A DNA stretch of 15,802 nt from SZUA-229 sp036567985 (GTDB lineage: Bacteria; Pseudomonadota; Gammaproteobacteria; SZUA-229), in assembly GCA_036567985.1 (NCBI GenBank), contig DATCTK010000053.1, positions 1 through 15,802 of the forward strand, in the 5' to 3' direction. Below, piece after piece: positions 1-8,464 of the stretch; within the stretch, counting starts at the first letter, position 1, and every line of letters starts with the position of its first letter. A program made the translations under genes and the position numbers. Under the pieces are notes generated by a model. The model was given only the letters and a program-made list of their open reading frames with translations. It searched no databases and was not told the origin of the DNA.

Positions 1-1
1 C

Positions 2-40
2 TATGAGCTGCTGAGCCGCCTTAAAAAACCGCGTAAATAA
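2..40 (+). CDS. possible C-terminal tail of an upstream gene (partial)
   Basis: An open frame enters from the left edge and ends at a TAA at 38-40. It reads YELLSRLKKPRK, a basic tail of the kind found at the end of many proteins. The two other + strand frames close quickly. Only 12 residues are visible, so the family cannot be named. It would lie on the same strand as glnE, about 107 bases upstream. It could equally be non-coding sequence. Confidence 0.35.
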   Translation, partial: YELLSRLKKPRK

Positions 41-80
41 GCCGTCGTTAACAAAAAAAACATTCGCCAGTGCAAGCCGG

Positions 81-112
81 TGGCATTCTGCTGTACATAA
101 GATAATATGCCA
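81..112 (+). promoter_or_regulatory. candidate glnE promoter region with inverted repeat
   Basis: The 107-base spacer before glnE contains a -10-like GATAAT/TAATAT at 101-108 with no convincing -35 box at the right distance. The same spot is bracketed by a perfect 6-bp inverted repeat, TGGCAT at 81-86 and ATGCCA at 107-112, so the second arm overlaps the -10-like sequence. This could be an operator or chance. No Shine-Dalgarno sequence is evident just before the glnE start. Confidence 0.25.
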
Positions 113-147
113 GCCATGTGTTATTTAAACTTCTCCAGACCTGACCT

Positions 148-3081
148 GTGACCGTGACCTCAAGTGAACCCCTGACTCAAAGCCTGCCGCCGTTACTGGC
201 GTCGCGGGTCGACCGTCACTGGCAGGACTGGCAGGCCAGTTGCGGGGCGATACAGGGTGATCCACTGCCACCCGACGACACCGCGGATCTGCCCCTGCTG
301 GGAAAAATCTGGGCCTGTAGCGAGTTTATCGCCGATACCATGATTCGCCATCCCGAGCTGTGGTTTGAGCTGCTTGAGCAGGGTTCGTTGCAGCGCAGCT
401 TTTCACTAAAAACCTACCAACAGATGTTGCAGCAGCGTTTTGCTTCGCTGGGCGAGCCGCTTAATGATGCGGAGCTGATGCGTCAACTGCGGCTGTTTCG
501 CCAGCAGCAGATGCTGCGCATTGCCTGGCGTGACCTGGCCGGGCTGGCAGGCAATGTTGAAACTTTCCGTAACCTCACCGATATGGCGGAAGCCTGTGTC
601 GACAGCACGCTGGAACTGCTGTACCAGGATCAGTGCCGACAGCTGGGGGAGCCCTGTGATGAAGCGGGCAAACCACAGCGCATGGTGGTGCTGGGCATGG
701 GTAAGCTGGGTGGCCATGAACTCAATTATTCATCGGATATCGACCTGATTTTCTATTACCCGGAAGAAGGTGAAACCCGGGGTGCGCGCTCAATGGCGGC
801 GAGCCAGTTTTTTATTCGCCTGGGGCAACGTCTGATTAAAGTGCTGGATGAAATTACCGGCGATGGTTTTGTATTTCGCGTCGACATGCGCCTGCGCCCC
901 TATGGTGACAGCGGCCCGCTGGTGATGAGCTATGCCGGTATGGAAGCCTATTACCAGACACAGGGCCGCGACTGGGAGCGTTATGCCATGGTCAAGGCAC
1001 GGGTGATCGGTGGTGACCGTGCCGAGGGGCGGGACCTGCTGGATATGCTTAAGCCGTTTGTGTATCGGCGCTACCTGGACTTCGGTGCATTTGAATCGAT
1101 TCGTGAAATGAAGGCGCTGATTGATACCGAAATTCGTCGCAAGGGCAATCAGCACAATATCAAACTGGGGCTGGGGGGCATTCGTGAAATCGAATTTGTC
1201 GGCCAGACCTTCCAGCTGATTCGTGGTGGCAATGAACCGGATCTGCAAATTCGCGGTATTCTGGATGTGCTGCCATTACTCGCCGAAAAGGGCTATCTGC
1301 AAGGTGACGAAGCCGAATCGCTGGTGGCCAGTTATCATTTTTTGCGCCGCCTGGAAAATCGCCTGCAGATGTATGCCGATGAACAGACCCATCTATTACC
1401 GGAAACCGAAGAACGCCGGCTAAGCATCGCGCTGGCCATGGGCTATGACGACTGGGCCGGTCTGCTGCAGGATTGTGATCAGCACCGGCGTTCGGTGCAT
1501 GCCTCCTTTGCCCAGCTGCTGCATGAAGAGTCCGGCGATGAGGCGGCGGATAAGCCCACCCAGTCGCTGAAAAATGTCTGGCTGCATGAGCTGGATCAGG
1601 CAGATGCCATGCAGAGCCTGCAGGCGGAAGGCATGGCGCAGGCCGAGGCGGTATACGAGCAGCTACAGCAGTTCAAGCACGCCAGCCAGATCAAGTCGGT
1701 GACCGCCAACGGGCGACAGCGGCTGGATACCCTGATGCCGGTGTTGCTGTCATTGCTGGTAAAGGAAAAAGATCCTGCGGAAGTGCTGAAACGGGTGCTG
1801 GCACTGGTGCAGTCAGTGTTGCGCCGCAGTGTGTACCTGTCACTACTAAATGAATACCCCCATGTCACCCAGCAGCTGGTAACACTGTGTGCCGCCAGCC
1901 CGTGGATTGCGCACCTGTTGAGCCGCTACCCGGTGTTGCTGGATGAATTGCTCGACTCACGTAGCCTGTATGAAAACCCCAGTCGCCTGCAATTGCGTCA
2001 GGAGCTGGACGACCTGTTGCGCCAGGTGGCCGATGACGAGGAACAGCAAATCGAGCGGTTGCGTAAATTCAAGCAGGCACAGGTACTGAAAATCGCTGCG
2101 ATGGACATTGCCGGTGTGCTGGACGTGTTTGCCGTGAGTGAACAGCTCAGTACCATTGCCGAGGTTTTGCTGGACAAGGTGATTGATCTGGCCTGGGGCT
2201 GGATGCTGGCCAAGCATGGCAAACCGCTGTGTGTGATTGACGGTGAGAACTATCACCCTTCGCTGGGGGTAATCGCCTATGGCAAGCTGGGTGGCAAGGA
2301 GCTGAGTTACAGTTCGGACCTGGACCTGGTGTTTGTACATGACAGCCAGGGCGAGCAGCAACAGGCCGATGGCGCACGATGCCTGGACAATACCACCTTC
2401 TTTGCGCGGCTGGCGCAGCGGGTAATTCACCTGCTCAGCGTGCAGACCGCCAATGGTCGATTGTATGAAGTGGATATGCGGCTGCGTCCCGATGGCAATG
2501 CGGGCATGCTGGTGAGCAGTACCACTGCCTATGATATTTACCAGCACCAGAAAGCCTGGACCTGGGAACACCAGGCATTAATTCGTGCGCGAATGGTCTG
2601 TTCCAGTGCCCATTTGAAAGAAGAATTTGATAGAATTCGTCGTTCTGTGCTGATGAGGCACAGAGAACGACAGCAGCTGGCCAGTGAAGTGGTGGAAATG
2701 CGCAATAAAATGCGCGAGACCCTGGGCAGCAAACCGGGGGCGGGGCAGTTCCATCTCAAGCAGGATGCCGGAGGCCTGGTGGATATCGAATTTATCGCCC
2801 AGTATGGCGCACTGCTGTGTGCCGCGGAGCATGAGTCGGTATTGCACAGCACTGCCACGCGCAAGATCCTGTTAAAGCTGGCCGACTGTGGCGTGTTAAG
2901 TGCACAGCAGGCGGACATACTGTTCCAGGCCTACCGCAAATACCGCGAGCTGAGCCATCAGCTGGCGCTGCAGGAACTCTCATCAAAGATAGACGAAAAC
3001 AGGCTGACGGAGACCCGGCAGCAGGTACAAACCATATGGCAGGATGTGCTGCAACAGCACGCCGCCACTGACCGTGCATAG
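148..3081 (+). CDS. glnE: bifunctional glutamine synthetase adenylyltransferase/adenylyl-removing enzyme
   Basis: GlnE controls glutamine synthetase by adding AMP to a tyrosine of each subunit, or removing it, in response to PII and glutamine. The protein has 977 residues, slightly longer than the roughly 946 of E. coli GlnE. Both nucleotidyltransferase domains are intact. The N-terminal one has GMGKLGG from residue 183, followed by the metal-binding pair D197/D199. The C-terminal one has GKLGGKELSYSSDLD from residue 712, with D724/D726. By family knowledge the N-terminal domain removes AMP and the C-terminal domain adds it. The GTG at 148 is the furthest upstream start possible, because an in-frame TGA lies at 142-144; a second GTG at 154 is an alternative. 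ilvE follows after 25 bases on the same strand. Confidence 0.97.
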   Translation: MTVTSSEPLTQSLPPLLASRVDRHWQDWQASCGAIQGDPLPPDDTADLPLLGKIWACSEFIADTMIRHPELWFELLEQGSLQRSFSLKTYQQMLQQRFASLGEPLNDAELMRQLRLFRQQQMLRIAWRDLAGLAGNVETFRNLTDMAEACVDSTLELLYQDQCRQLGEPCDEAGKPQRMVVLGMGKLGGHELNYSSDIDLIFYYPEEGETRGARSMAASQFFIRLGQRLIKVLDEITGDGFVFRVDMRLRPYGDSGPLVMSYAGMEAYYQTQGRDWERYAMVKARVIGGDRAEGRDLLDMLKPFVYRRYLDFGAFESIREMKALIDTEIRRKGNQHNIKLGLGGIREIEFVGQTFQLIRGGNEPDLQIRGILDVLPLLAEKGYLQGDEAESLVASYHFLRRLENRLQMYADEQTHLLPETEERRLSIALAMGYDDWAGLLQDCDQHRRSVHASFAQLLHEESGDEAADKPTQSLKNVWLHELDQADAMQSLQAEGMAQAEAVYEQLQQFKHASQIKSVTANGRQRLDTLMPVLLSLLVKEKDPAEVLKRVLALVQSVLRRSVYLSLLNEYPHVTQQLVTLCAASPWIAHLLSRYPVLLDELLDSRSLYENPSRLQLRQELDDLLRQVADDEEQQIERLRKFKQAQVLKIAAMDIAGVLDVFAVSEQLSTIAEVLLDKVIDLAWGWMLAKHGKPLCVIDGENYHPSLGVIAYGKLGGKELSYSSDLDLVFVHDSQGEQQQADGARCLDNTTFFARLAQRVIHLLSVQTANGRLYEVDMRLRPDGNAGMLVSSTTAYDIYQHQKAWTWEHQALIRARMVCSSAHLKEEFDRIRRSVLMRHRERQQLASEVVEMRNKMRETLGSKPGAGQFHLKQDAGGLVDIEFIAQYGALLCAAEHESVLHSTATRKILLKLADCGVLSAQQADILFQAYRKYRELSHQLALQELSSKIDENRLTETRQQVQTIWQDVLQQHAATDRA

Positions 3082-3092
3082 CACAAGACGTT

Positions 3093-3097
3093 AGGAG
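3093..3097 (+). promoter_or_regulatory. ribosome binding site of ilvE
   Basis: AGGAG lies 9 bases before the ATG at 3107. This favours that start over the in-frame ATG at 3116. Confidence 0.75.
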
Positions 3098-3106
3098 TAA
3101 AGTAAT

Positions 3107-4033
3107 ATGCAAACCATGGCCGATCGCGATGGTGTAATCTGGTTTGACGGGGAGCTGGTTCCCTGGCGCGAAGCCAAGGTACATGTGTTAACCCATACAC
3201 TGCATTATGGCATGGGTGTGTTTGAAGGCGTGCGTGCTTACAAGGCAGAGCAGGGTACAGCGATATTTCGCCTGCAGGCACACACCGATCGCCTGTTTGA
3301 TTCGGCGCATATTATGCGTATGGATATGCCCTATAGCAAAGATGAGCTGAATGAAGCGCAGCGCATGGTGGTACGTGAAAATAACCTGCAATCTGCCTAC
3401 CTGCGCCCCATGGCATTTTATGGTTCGGAAGGCATGGGCCTGCGTGCGGATAATTTAAAAACCCACATTATTGTCGCTGCCTGGGAATGGGGCGCCTACC
3501 TGGGTGAAGATAACCTGAAAAATGGTTTACGAATCTGTACCTCATCCTTTACCCGTCATCACGTTAATATCAGCATGACCAAGGCCAAGGCCAATGGTCA
3601 TTACATCAACTCGATGCTGGCCTTACAGCAGGCGGTGAGTGATGGTTATGACGAAGCCATGCTGCTGGATAACGAAGGTTATGTGGCTGAAGGCAGTGGT
3701 GAGAATATTTTTATTGTGAAAAACGGCATCATTTATACACCGGACCTGACCTCGGCACTGAATGGTATTACCCGTAATACCATCTTCAGACTGTGTAAGG
3801 AACTGGGCATTGAAATCGTTGAAAAGCGCATCACCCGTGATGAAGTGTATATTGCCGACGAAGCCTTTTTTACCGGTACCGCTGCAGAAGTCACACCGAT
3901 TCGTGAAGTTGATAACCGTAAAATCGGTTGCGGCAGCCGCGGACCGATTACCGAAAAGCTGCAGACCCTGTATTTCGATGTGGTGCATGGTCGCACGACG
4001 ATTGAAGCAGACTGGTTAACCACAGTCAGTTAA
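3107..4033 (+). CDS. ilvE: branched-chain amino acid aminotransferase
   Basis: IlvE is a cytoplasmic PLP enzyme that moves the amino group between glutamate and the keto acids of valine, leucine and isoleucine, the last step of their synthesis. At 308 residues it has the usual length. The fold-type IV pattern is complete. YGMGVFEGVRAY lies near residues 36-47. The PLP lysine is expected at K161, in AKANGHY, which aligns with AKAGGNY in E. coli IlvE. Further along are EGSGENIF and the C-terminal GTAAEVTPI motif. D-amino acid aminotransferases and aminodeoxychorismate lyases share the fold, but the overall match is to IlvE. The position just after glnE is the same as in Pseudomonas. Confidence 0.95.
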   Translation: MQTMADRDGVIWFDGELVPWREAKVHVLTHTLHYGMGVFEGVRAYKAEQGTAIFRLQAHTDRLFDSAHIMRMDMPYSKDELNEAQRMVVRENNLQSAYLRPMAFYGSEGMGLRADNLKTHIIVAAWEWGAYLGEDNLKNGLRICTSSFTRHHVNISMTKAKANGHYINSMLALQQAVSDGYDEAMLLDNEGYVAEGSGENIFIVKNGIIYTPDLTSALNGITRNTIFRLCKELGIEIVEKRITRDEVYIADEAFFTGTAAEVTPIREVDNRKIGCGSRGPITEKLQTLYFDVVHGRTTIEADWLTTVS

Positions 4034-4080
4034 TCAGCTGCAGGCATTTTCGCAGTACCAGTGAATAGCTGCATAGCTAA

Positions 4081-4085
4081 AGGAG
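4081..4085 (+). promoter_or_regulatory. ribosome binding site that sets the start of the zinc-finger gene
   Basis: AGGAG lies 5 bases before the ATG at 4091. An in-frame ATG-like extension beginning at 4061 has no comparable site, so the shorter protein is preferred. Confidence 0.7.
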
Positions 4086-4090
4086 TTTCA

Positions 4091-4300
4091 ATGAACGGCA
4101 CTACCCATGTGGACGAGATTAAGCCCACCCGACCAAACGCTGAAAGTCACTACCAGGTGACGGCTGCAGATATTCCCGTGCATTGCCCAATGCCAGGCAG
4201 TAGCCTGTGGAACTCACACCCGCGGGTGTTTATTCCGCTGGATGAGGATGGTCATGGTAAGTGCCCGTATTGCGGGGCGGAGTATCAATTAATTAAATGA
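4091..4300 (+). CDS. small CHCC-type zinc-finger protein
   Basis: This small protein of 69 residues has the zf-CHCC pattern: C32, H43, C58 and C61, ending in GKCPYCGAEYQL. The four residues are expected to bind one zinc ion. The domain is related to the zinc-binding part of the 13-kDa (NDUFS6) subunit of mitochondrial complex I, but the role of the stand-alone bacterial proteins is not settled. I recall similar small genes next to ilvE and the LPS core genes in pseudomonads. Its stop codon overlaps the start of the O-antigen ligase gene (ATGA at 4297-4300), which suggests translational coupling to the LPS genes. The family is well supported; the function is not known. Confidence 0.88.
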   Translation: MNGTTHVDEIKPTRPNAESHYQVTAADIPVHCPMPGSSLWNSHPRVFIPLDEDGHGKCPYCGAEYQLIK

Positions 4301-5574
4301 GCTGGTTCAGAGAAGTACGAGAACACTGGTTACAGCTTGTTACCAACCTGCTACTGGCCTTATGTATTATTACATTGCCTGCTTATACCGATACCGGTAA
4401 AAATGCATTTTACCTGCTGGCTTTACTGTCTCTTTATTATCTATTTACAAACCTGCATCAATTAAAGCGGCTTGATAAGGTATTGAAGTTTTTCTTTATC
4501 GTAGTTGTTTTGTATTTTCTGTGGGCGGTGTTAACTTTTTATATTAATGGTAGTCCGCCAGGGCGTGGTAAGGGTTTCATATGGTCACGTCAGGTGTTTC
4601 TGTTGTTTATCCCCTCGTTATATTTGCTGTTCCGCGCTGCGAAAATTCCTTTCTATGTGGTGTGGCCAAGTGTATTGCTAAGCGTAATACTGGCGGCCTA
4701 TGTTGGTTATCAAGATACATTGGTTGGGGCTGGTCGAGCAAAAGGCGGTACTAATCACTGGATATTGTTTGGTTCGATTCTACTGTGTGAAGCATTTTAT
4801 CTGTTAGTAGTCGCAATAAAGAGCAAGCAGATATGGATTAGAACAGTTTCACTGGCTGGCTTCTCGTTGGCCACCCTTGTTGTAATCTGGAGTCAGTCCA
4901 GGGGGGTCTGGGCGGCTTACCCTGTTTTGCTGGTGATCGTGGCGGCAATGGTTTTGAAAAGATATAGAGTGGGTGTGCGTATATTATCGTTAGCTTTGCT
5001 AATGGGGATAATTTCAATGAGCTGGCTGCACCCTATGGTTAAAGAGCGAATTAATACTACTGTTAAGAGTCTTGATGTCTACATGTCTCAGGATGATGTG
5101 AATCACTGGAGTCGGCAGACCTCATTGGGCACTCGTCTTGAAATGTGGCGGGCAGGATGGCAAATTTTTCTGGAGAATCCTGTGTTCGGTGTGGGTATAG
5201 GTGCATATGATGCGGCAGCAAAAGAAGGGCAAGAGCGTTTCAATGTAAATACATCTGCCTATTCTCATTATCATCCCCACAATCAGTATATTTCCGAACT
5301 GTCAACAAAAGGTCTTCCGGGTTTTATTCTGTTAATTTGTCTATTGGCTTTGCCCGTTACCTATGCTTTTGTTAGAAAGCATGGCTGGCGAGACAATCAA
5401 TTATCAGCGACTATAATTTATGTGACTTGTTTGGCTTATGTCATATTCGGCCTGTCGGATGTGCCACTGGAAGGTAAGGCAACGATTGTTTTTTACGTGG
5501 TATTTATCGCCTGGCTGTTGTCAGAAATTGACAGGGACAGTGGTAAAAAAAGATTAGAGGAAAGAACTGAGTGA
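4297..5574 (+). CDS. O-antigen ligase family membrane protein (WaaL-like)
   Basis: Members of this family work on the periplasmic side of the inner membrane and transfer a polymer from undecaprenyl diphosphate to lipid A-core (WaaL), or polymerise O-units (Wzy). The 425-residue protein has about 11-12 hydrophobic segments and one large soluble loop around residues 240-335. The WaaL signature H[NSQ]x9GxxG is matched exactly by H328-N329, nine residues, then GLPG. R202 in SRGVWAAYP fits the conserved arginine of the family. The ligase role is favoured because heptosyltransferase and core-type glycosyltransferase genes follow; a polymerase cannot be excluded. Several stretches are clearly AT-richer than glnE (sampled rows 32-38% GC against about 53-70%), as is common for this family. 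It overlaps both neighbours by 4 bases. Confidence 0.87.
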   Translation: MSWFREVREHWLQLVTNLLLALCIITLPAYTDTGKNAFYLLALLSLYYLFTNLHQLKRLDKVLKFFFIVVVLYFLWAVLTFYINGSPPGRGKGFIWSRQVFLLFIPSLYLLFRAAKIPFYVVWPSVLLSVILAAYVGYQDTLVGAGRAKGGTNHWILFGSILLCEAFYLLVVAIKSKQIWIRTVSLAGFSLATLVVIWSQSRGVWAAYPVLLVIVAAMVLKRYRVGVRILSLALLMGIISMSWLHPMVKERINTTVKSLDVYMSQDDVNHWSRQTSLGTRLEMWRAGWQIFLENPVFGVGIGAYDAAAKEGQERFNVNTSAYSHYHPHNQYISELSTKGLPGFILLICLLALPVTYAFVRKHGWRDNQLSATIIYVTCLAYVIFGLSDVPLEGKATIVFYVVFIAWLLSEIDRDSGKKRLEERTE

Positions 5575-6488
5575 GTGTCGCGATCAGTGTAATTGTCCCT
5601 ACCTATAAACGGCCTGAGTTGCTGGCACGTTGTCTGTCGAGTATTTACCGGCAGACGTATACCGATTTTGAAGTGCTGGTGGTTGATAATGCCAGGGACA
5701 GTCAGGAAGCTCGGGGTGTTGTTGAAAAAATAAATGATCCACGCTTTATTTATATGAATGAGTTGACACCGGGTGTCTCTGCGGCCAGAAATCGTGGGTT
5801 GCAGCAGGCACAGGGTGAGCTGGTATTATTTGTCGATGACGATGACGAAATTGTGCCGGAAATGCTGCAGAAGTTGCTGGATTTTATGCGGCAGTCAGAT
5901 CAGTCGGATATTAGTTTTACCTGGTGTGGTGTGATCAAGCTGTTTGAAGAAAGTGGTCGAATTAAGCAGGAAAAACGATTCCTTGTGACTGACCAGGATA
6001 TTCAGGATATGACCTTTCTGGTGAAGATCGGTACAGGTTGCGGCCTCTGCGTCAGGAAAGACGCCCTGCTGGAAGTGGGCGGTTTTGATGAGGACTATAA
6101 ATTATCCGAAGATCGAGATCTTCTGATCAAACTGATTAAGGCAGGCAAGCACTATCGTCCACTGAATGAGTTTTTATACAAGCGCTACTACCATTGCGGT
6201 GAACGTCTGAGCCAGAGCCTGCACTCGCTGGAAGAGGCGGAGCACGATTACAAATTGTATTACGAACATCTCCACTTTATTCTACAGTACCCGGAATTGC
6301 GCCTGCGCTTACTGGACTTGCGGGCACGTCATTATTTTGAAGGGGGCGAACAGGAAAAGGCGATTGATGTGGCGCACCATGCCTGGCAGATACAGCCTTT
6401 GCGTATACGCAGTTTTCGCCGTATGGCCAGTTACTGGTTAAGGTCGTTGTTTACTCGAACATCTCTGTCAAAGTCGGGTCTGGTTTGA
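5571..6488 (+). CDS. glycosyltransferase family 2 protein
   Basis: This is a GT-A fold sugar transferase of 305 residues. It begins with ISVIVPTYKRPELL, the usual GT2 nucleotide-binding strand. The acidic metal-binding motif FVDDDDE is at residues 87-93. Later come GGFDEDY and SEDRDLLIKL, which supply the acceptor-side acidic residues typical of GT2. The last 80 or so residues are helical and basic, possibly a TPR-like or membrane-associating tail. The start is GTG at 5571, which overlaps the stop of the ligase gene (GTGA). A purine-rich AGAGGA lies about 10 bases upstream. It probably adds a sugar to the LPS core or a related glycan in the cytoplasm. Donor and acceptor cannot be deduced. Confidence 0.88.
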   Translation: MSVAISVIVPTYKRPELLARCLSSIYRQTYTDFEVLVVDNARDSQEARGVVEKINDPRFIYMNELTPGVSAARNRGLQQAQGELVLFVDDDDEIVPEMLQKLLDFMRQSDQSDISFTWCGVIKLFEESGRIKQEKRFLVTDQDIQDMTFLVKIGTGCGLCVRKDALLEVGGFDEDYKLSEDRDLLIKLIKAGKHYRPLNEFLYKRYYHCGERLSQSLHSLEEAEHDYKLYYEHLHFILQYPELRLRLLDLRARHYFEGGEQEKAIDVAHHAWQIQPLRIRSFRRMASYWLRSLFTRTSLSKSGLV

Positions 6489-7606
6489 TGTCCATGACAG
6501 CCGCAGACTCGGTGCTGATATTTCGTAAGTATCTTCTGGCCTACTCGGAAACCTTTATTGCGGATCAGGGACGATTTCTTACCCGTTACCAGCCTGCTTA
6601 TGCCGGTTTCAGTCATGACAGCAGTGGTTTGCAACTGCTGCAGAATATGCCGTTCTATATCCTTGATGATTACGTTGCGCATACCGGGCTTGCCAAGCTG
6701 GCCTATCGTTCTGGCTTGCCGGCAAAGAAATGGTTATCGGCCATAGAAGGTCAGGGGGCAAGTGTGCTACATGCGCATTTTCTTAATGATGGCCTGGATG
6801 CGCTGCAGTTAAAAAAACGTCTGCAGCTGCCACTGATTACCACCCTGCATGGCCATGATATTACCAAGCGTGAAAAAAAATCGTTTTTCAAAAGCAGCCG
6901 AAGCCAGTTATTCGCGCAGGGTGACCGATTTATTGCAGTGTCCGATTATATTTATCAGCGTGCACTGGCCAGTGGCTGCCCGCAAGAACGTTTGCTGAAA
7001 CATTCGATTGGTATCAACCTTGAGCTCTTTTCACAGCCCAAGGCTGAATCTGAAACACCCGAATTACTGTTTGTGGGGCGTCTGGTAGAGAAGAAAGGTT
7101 GTGTGTATTTGCTGCAGGCGATGAAACGACTGGTGCAGCAGTTTAAAGAATTAAAGCTGGTTATCGTGGGTGATGGCCCGCTCAAAACCACGTTACAGCA
7201 GCAGGCAGCTGCGGATAATCTGAATGTCGAGTTTGTCGGCAAACAGTCAGCACAGGCCATTCGTGATCACCTGTCAAAAGCATGGGTGTTTGTTGCGCCC
7301 AGTATCACCGCGGATAATGGTGACGCAGAAGGTCTGGGTATGGTGTTTCTTGAAGCCCAGGCGCTGCAGACGCCAGTGGTCAGTTTTGCCAGTGGTGGTG
7401 TGGTTGAAGCCGTAGATCATGAACGCACCGGCCTGTTATCTGCGGAAAAGGATGTCTCTGCGCTGGTTGAGCACATCGAGTATTTTCTCGATAATGAAAC
7501 AGCTCGGCGTCAATATGGTCAGCAGGGTCGACTGCGTGTGGAAGATAAATTCGATGTCAGAAAGCAATGTGTTTTGCTGGAAGAAATTTACGACAGTGTT
7601 CGTTAA
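6488..7606 (+). CDS. glycosyltransferase family 4 protein
   Basis: This is a GT-B retaining glycosyltransferase of 372 residues. The N-terminal half carries LHAHF and TLHGHDI, as in colanic-acid-type transferases of the WcaL/AmsK group. The C-terminal half has LLFVGRLVEKKG, the start of the donor-binding domain, then VIVGDGP. The EX7E motif is at E281 and E289, within EGLGMVFLE. The ATG at 6488 shares one base with the stop of the previous gene (TGATG). A TTG three bases earlier could also be read but is less likely. Its place between two GT2 genes suggests that it adds one residue of the same glycan. The sugar is unknown. Confidence 0.88.
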   Translation: MSMTAADSVLIFRKYLLAYSETFIADQGRFLTRYQPAYAGFSHDSSGLQLLQNMPFYILDDYVAHTGLAKLAYRSGLPAKKWLSAIEGQGASVLHAHFLNDGLDALQLKKRLQLPLITTLHGHDITKREKKSFFKSSRSQLFAQGDRFIAVSDYIYQRALASGCPQERLLKHSIGINLELFSQPKAESETPELLFVGRLVEKKGCVYLLQAMKRLVQQFKELKLVIVGDGPLKTTLQQQAAADNLNVEFVGKQSAQAIRDHLSKAWVFVAPSITADNGDAEGLGMVFLEAQALQTPVVSFASGGVVEAVDHERTGLLSAEKDVSALVEHIEYFLDNETARRQYGQQGRLRVEDKFDVRKQCVLLEEIYDSVR

Positions 7607-7618
7607 GAGTTATAGTTT

Positions 7619-8461
7619 ATGAAAGCCTCGGTTATATTTACTACCTACAATCACCCGGAATGGCTGAAAAAAGTGCTGTGGGGTTTTGCAGTGCAATCGG
7701 AAAAGGATTTCGAGATTATTGTCGCCGATGATGGTTCAGATGAGCGAACCCGTGCAGTGATCAATGATTTTGTCGAGGAAACCGAGATTCCGGTTAAACA
7801 TATCTGGCATGAGGATAACGGCTTCCAGAAGTGTCGTATTCTGAATCGTGCAATTGTTGCCAGTGAGTCAGAGTACCTGATCTTCACCGACGGAGACTGT
7901 ATTCCACACCCGGATTTCGTCAAGAACCATGTCGAACTGGCGGCGCCGAATAGCTTCCTCTCCGGTGGTTATTTCAAATTGCCAATGGATGTGTCGGAGA
8001 AAATCAGCATACAGGATATAGTGGAACACAGGGCGACCAGGCCCGGCTGGTTGCTGCAGCAGGGTGTGCCGTTTACCTATAAAATTTCCAAACTGTTTTC
8101 ACATCGACTCTGGGGCGCCTTGCTGGATAAGCTCACCATTACCCGTGCCACATGGAATGGTCACAGTGCCTCCACCTGGAAGCAGTTGATCCTGCAAACC
8201 AATGGCTTCGATGAGCGCATGCAGTATGGCGGCCAGGATCGGGAGTTTGGTGAACGTCTGATGAATATGGGTGTAAAAAACAAACAGGTGCGTTATCGCT
8301 GCAGCTGTATACACCTGGATCACAAGCGCGGCTATGCAAAGCAGGAAAGCATTGATAAAAACCGCCAGATACGTAAACAGACGCGCAAGCAGAAAATTAC
8401 CCGTACTGCTTACGGTATCGCGGAAATGCCTGAAACTGATAATCCTGAAATAGCCAGCTGA
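7619..8461 (+). CDS. glycosyltransferase family 2 protein with galactosyltransferase-like C-terminal segment
   Basis: This is a GT2 enzyme of 280 residues. It opens with ASVIFTTYNHPEWL and has ADDGSDE near residue 37. The metal-binding DGD is at residues 91-93, inside FTDGDCIPH. The C-terminal stretch NGFDERMQYGGQDREFGERL resembles the Glyco_transf_7C segment of galactosyl- and chondroitin-type transferases. That places the acidic acceptor residues at GGQDREFG. The final 40 residues are rich in lysine and arginine, which may help it bind the membrane surface. It starts 12 bases after the preceding gene, with a weak AGAG ribosome site. The galactosyl specificity is only suggested by the domain resemblance. 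Confidence 0.86.
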   Translation: MKASVIFTTYNHPEWLKKVLWGFAVQSEKDFEIIVADDGSDERTRAVINDFVEETEIPVKHIWHEDNGFQKCRILNRAIVASESEYLIFTDGDCIPHPDFVKNHVELAAPNSFLSGGYFKLPMDVSEKISIQDIVEHRATRPGWLLQQGVPFTYKISKLFSHRLWGALLDKLTITRATWNGHSASTWKQLILQTNGFDERMQYGGQDREFGERLMNMGVKNKQVRYRCSCIHLDHKRGYAKQESIDKNRQIRKQTRKQKITRTAYGIAEMPETDNPEIAS

Positions 8462-8464
8462 GCC

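Noticed and set aside
76..95. Possible sigma-54 promoter before glnE
   Set aside because: GG and GC pairs are present near TGGCATTCTGC, but the spacing is not the required 10 bases between GG and GC.
790..2571. Long - strand open frames within glnE (up to about 200 codons)
   Set aside because: They lie antisense to a gene with clear GlnE motifs over its full length. Their proteins show no recognisable domains, and GC-rich genes often give such open antisense frames.
4061..4090. Longer N-terminus of the zinc-finger protein
   Set aside because: The start at 4061 lacks a ribosome site, whereas the ATG at 4091 has AGGAG at 4081-4085.
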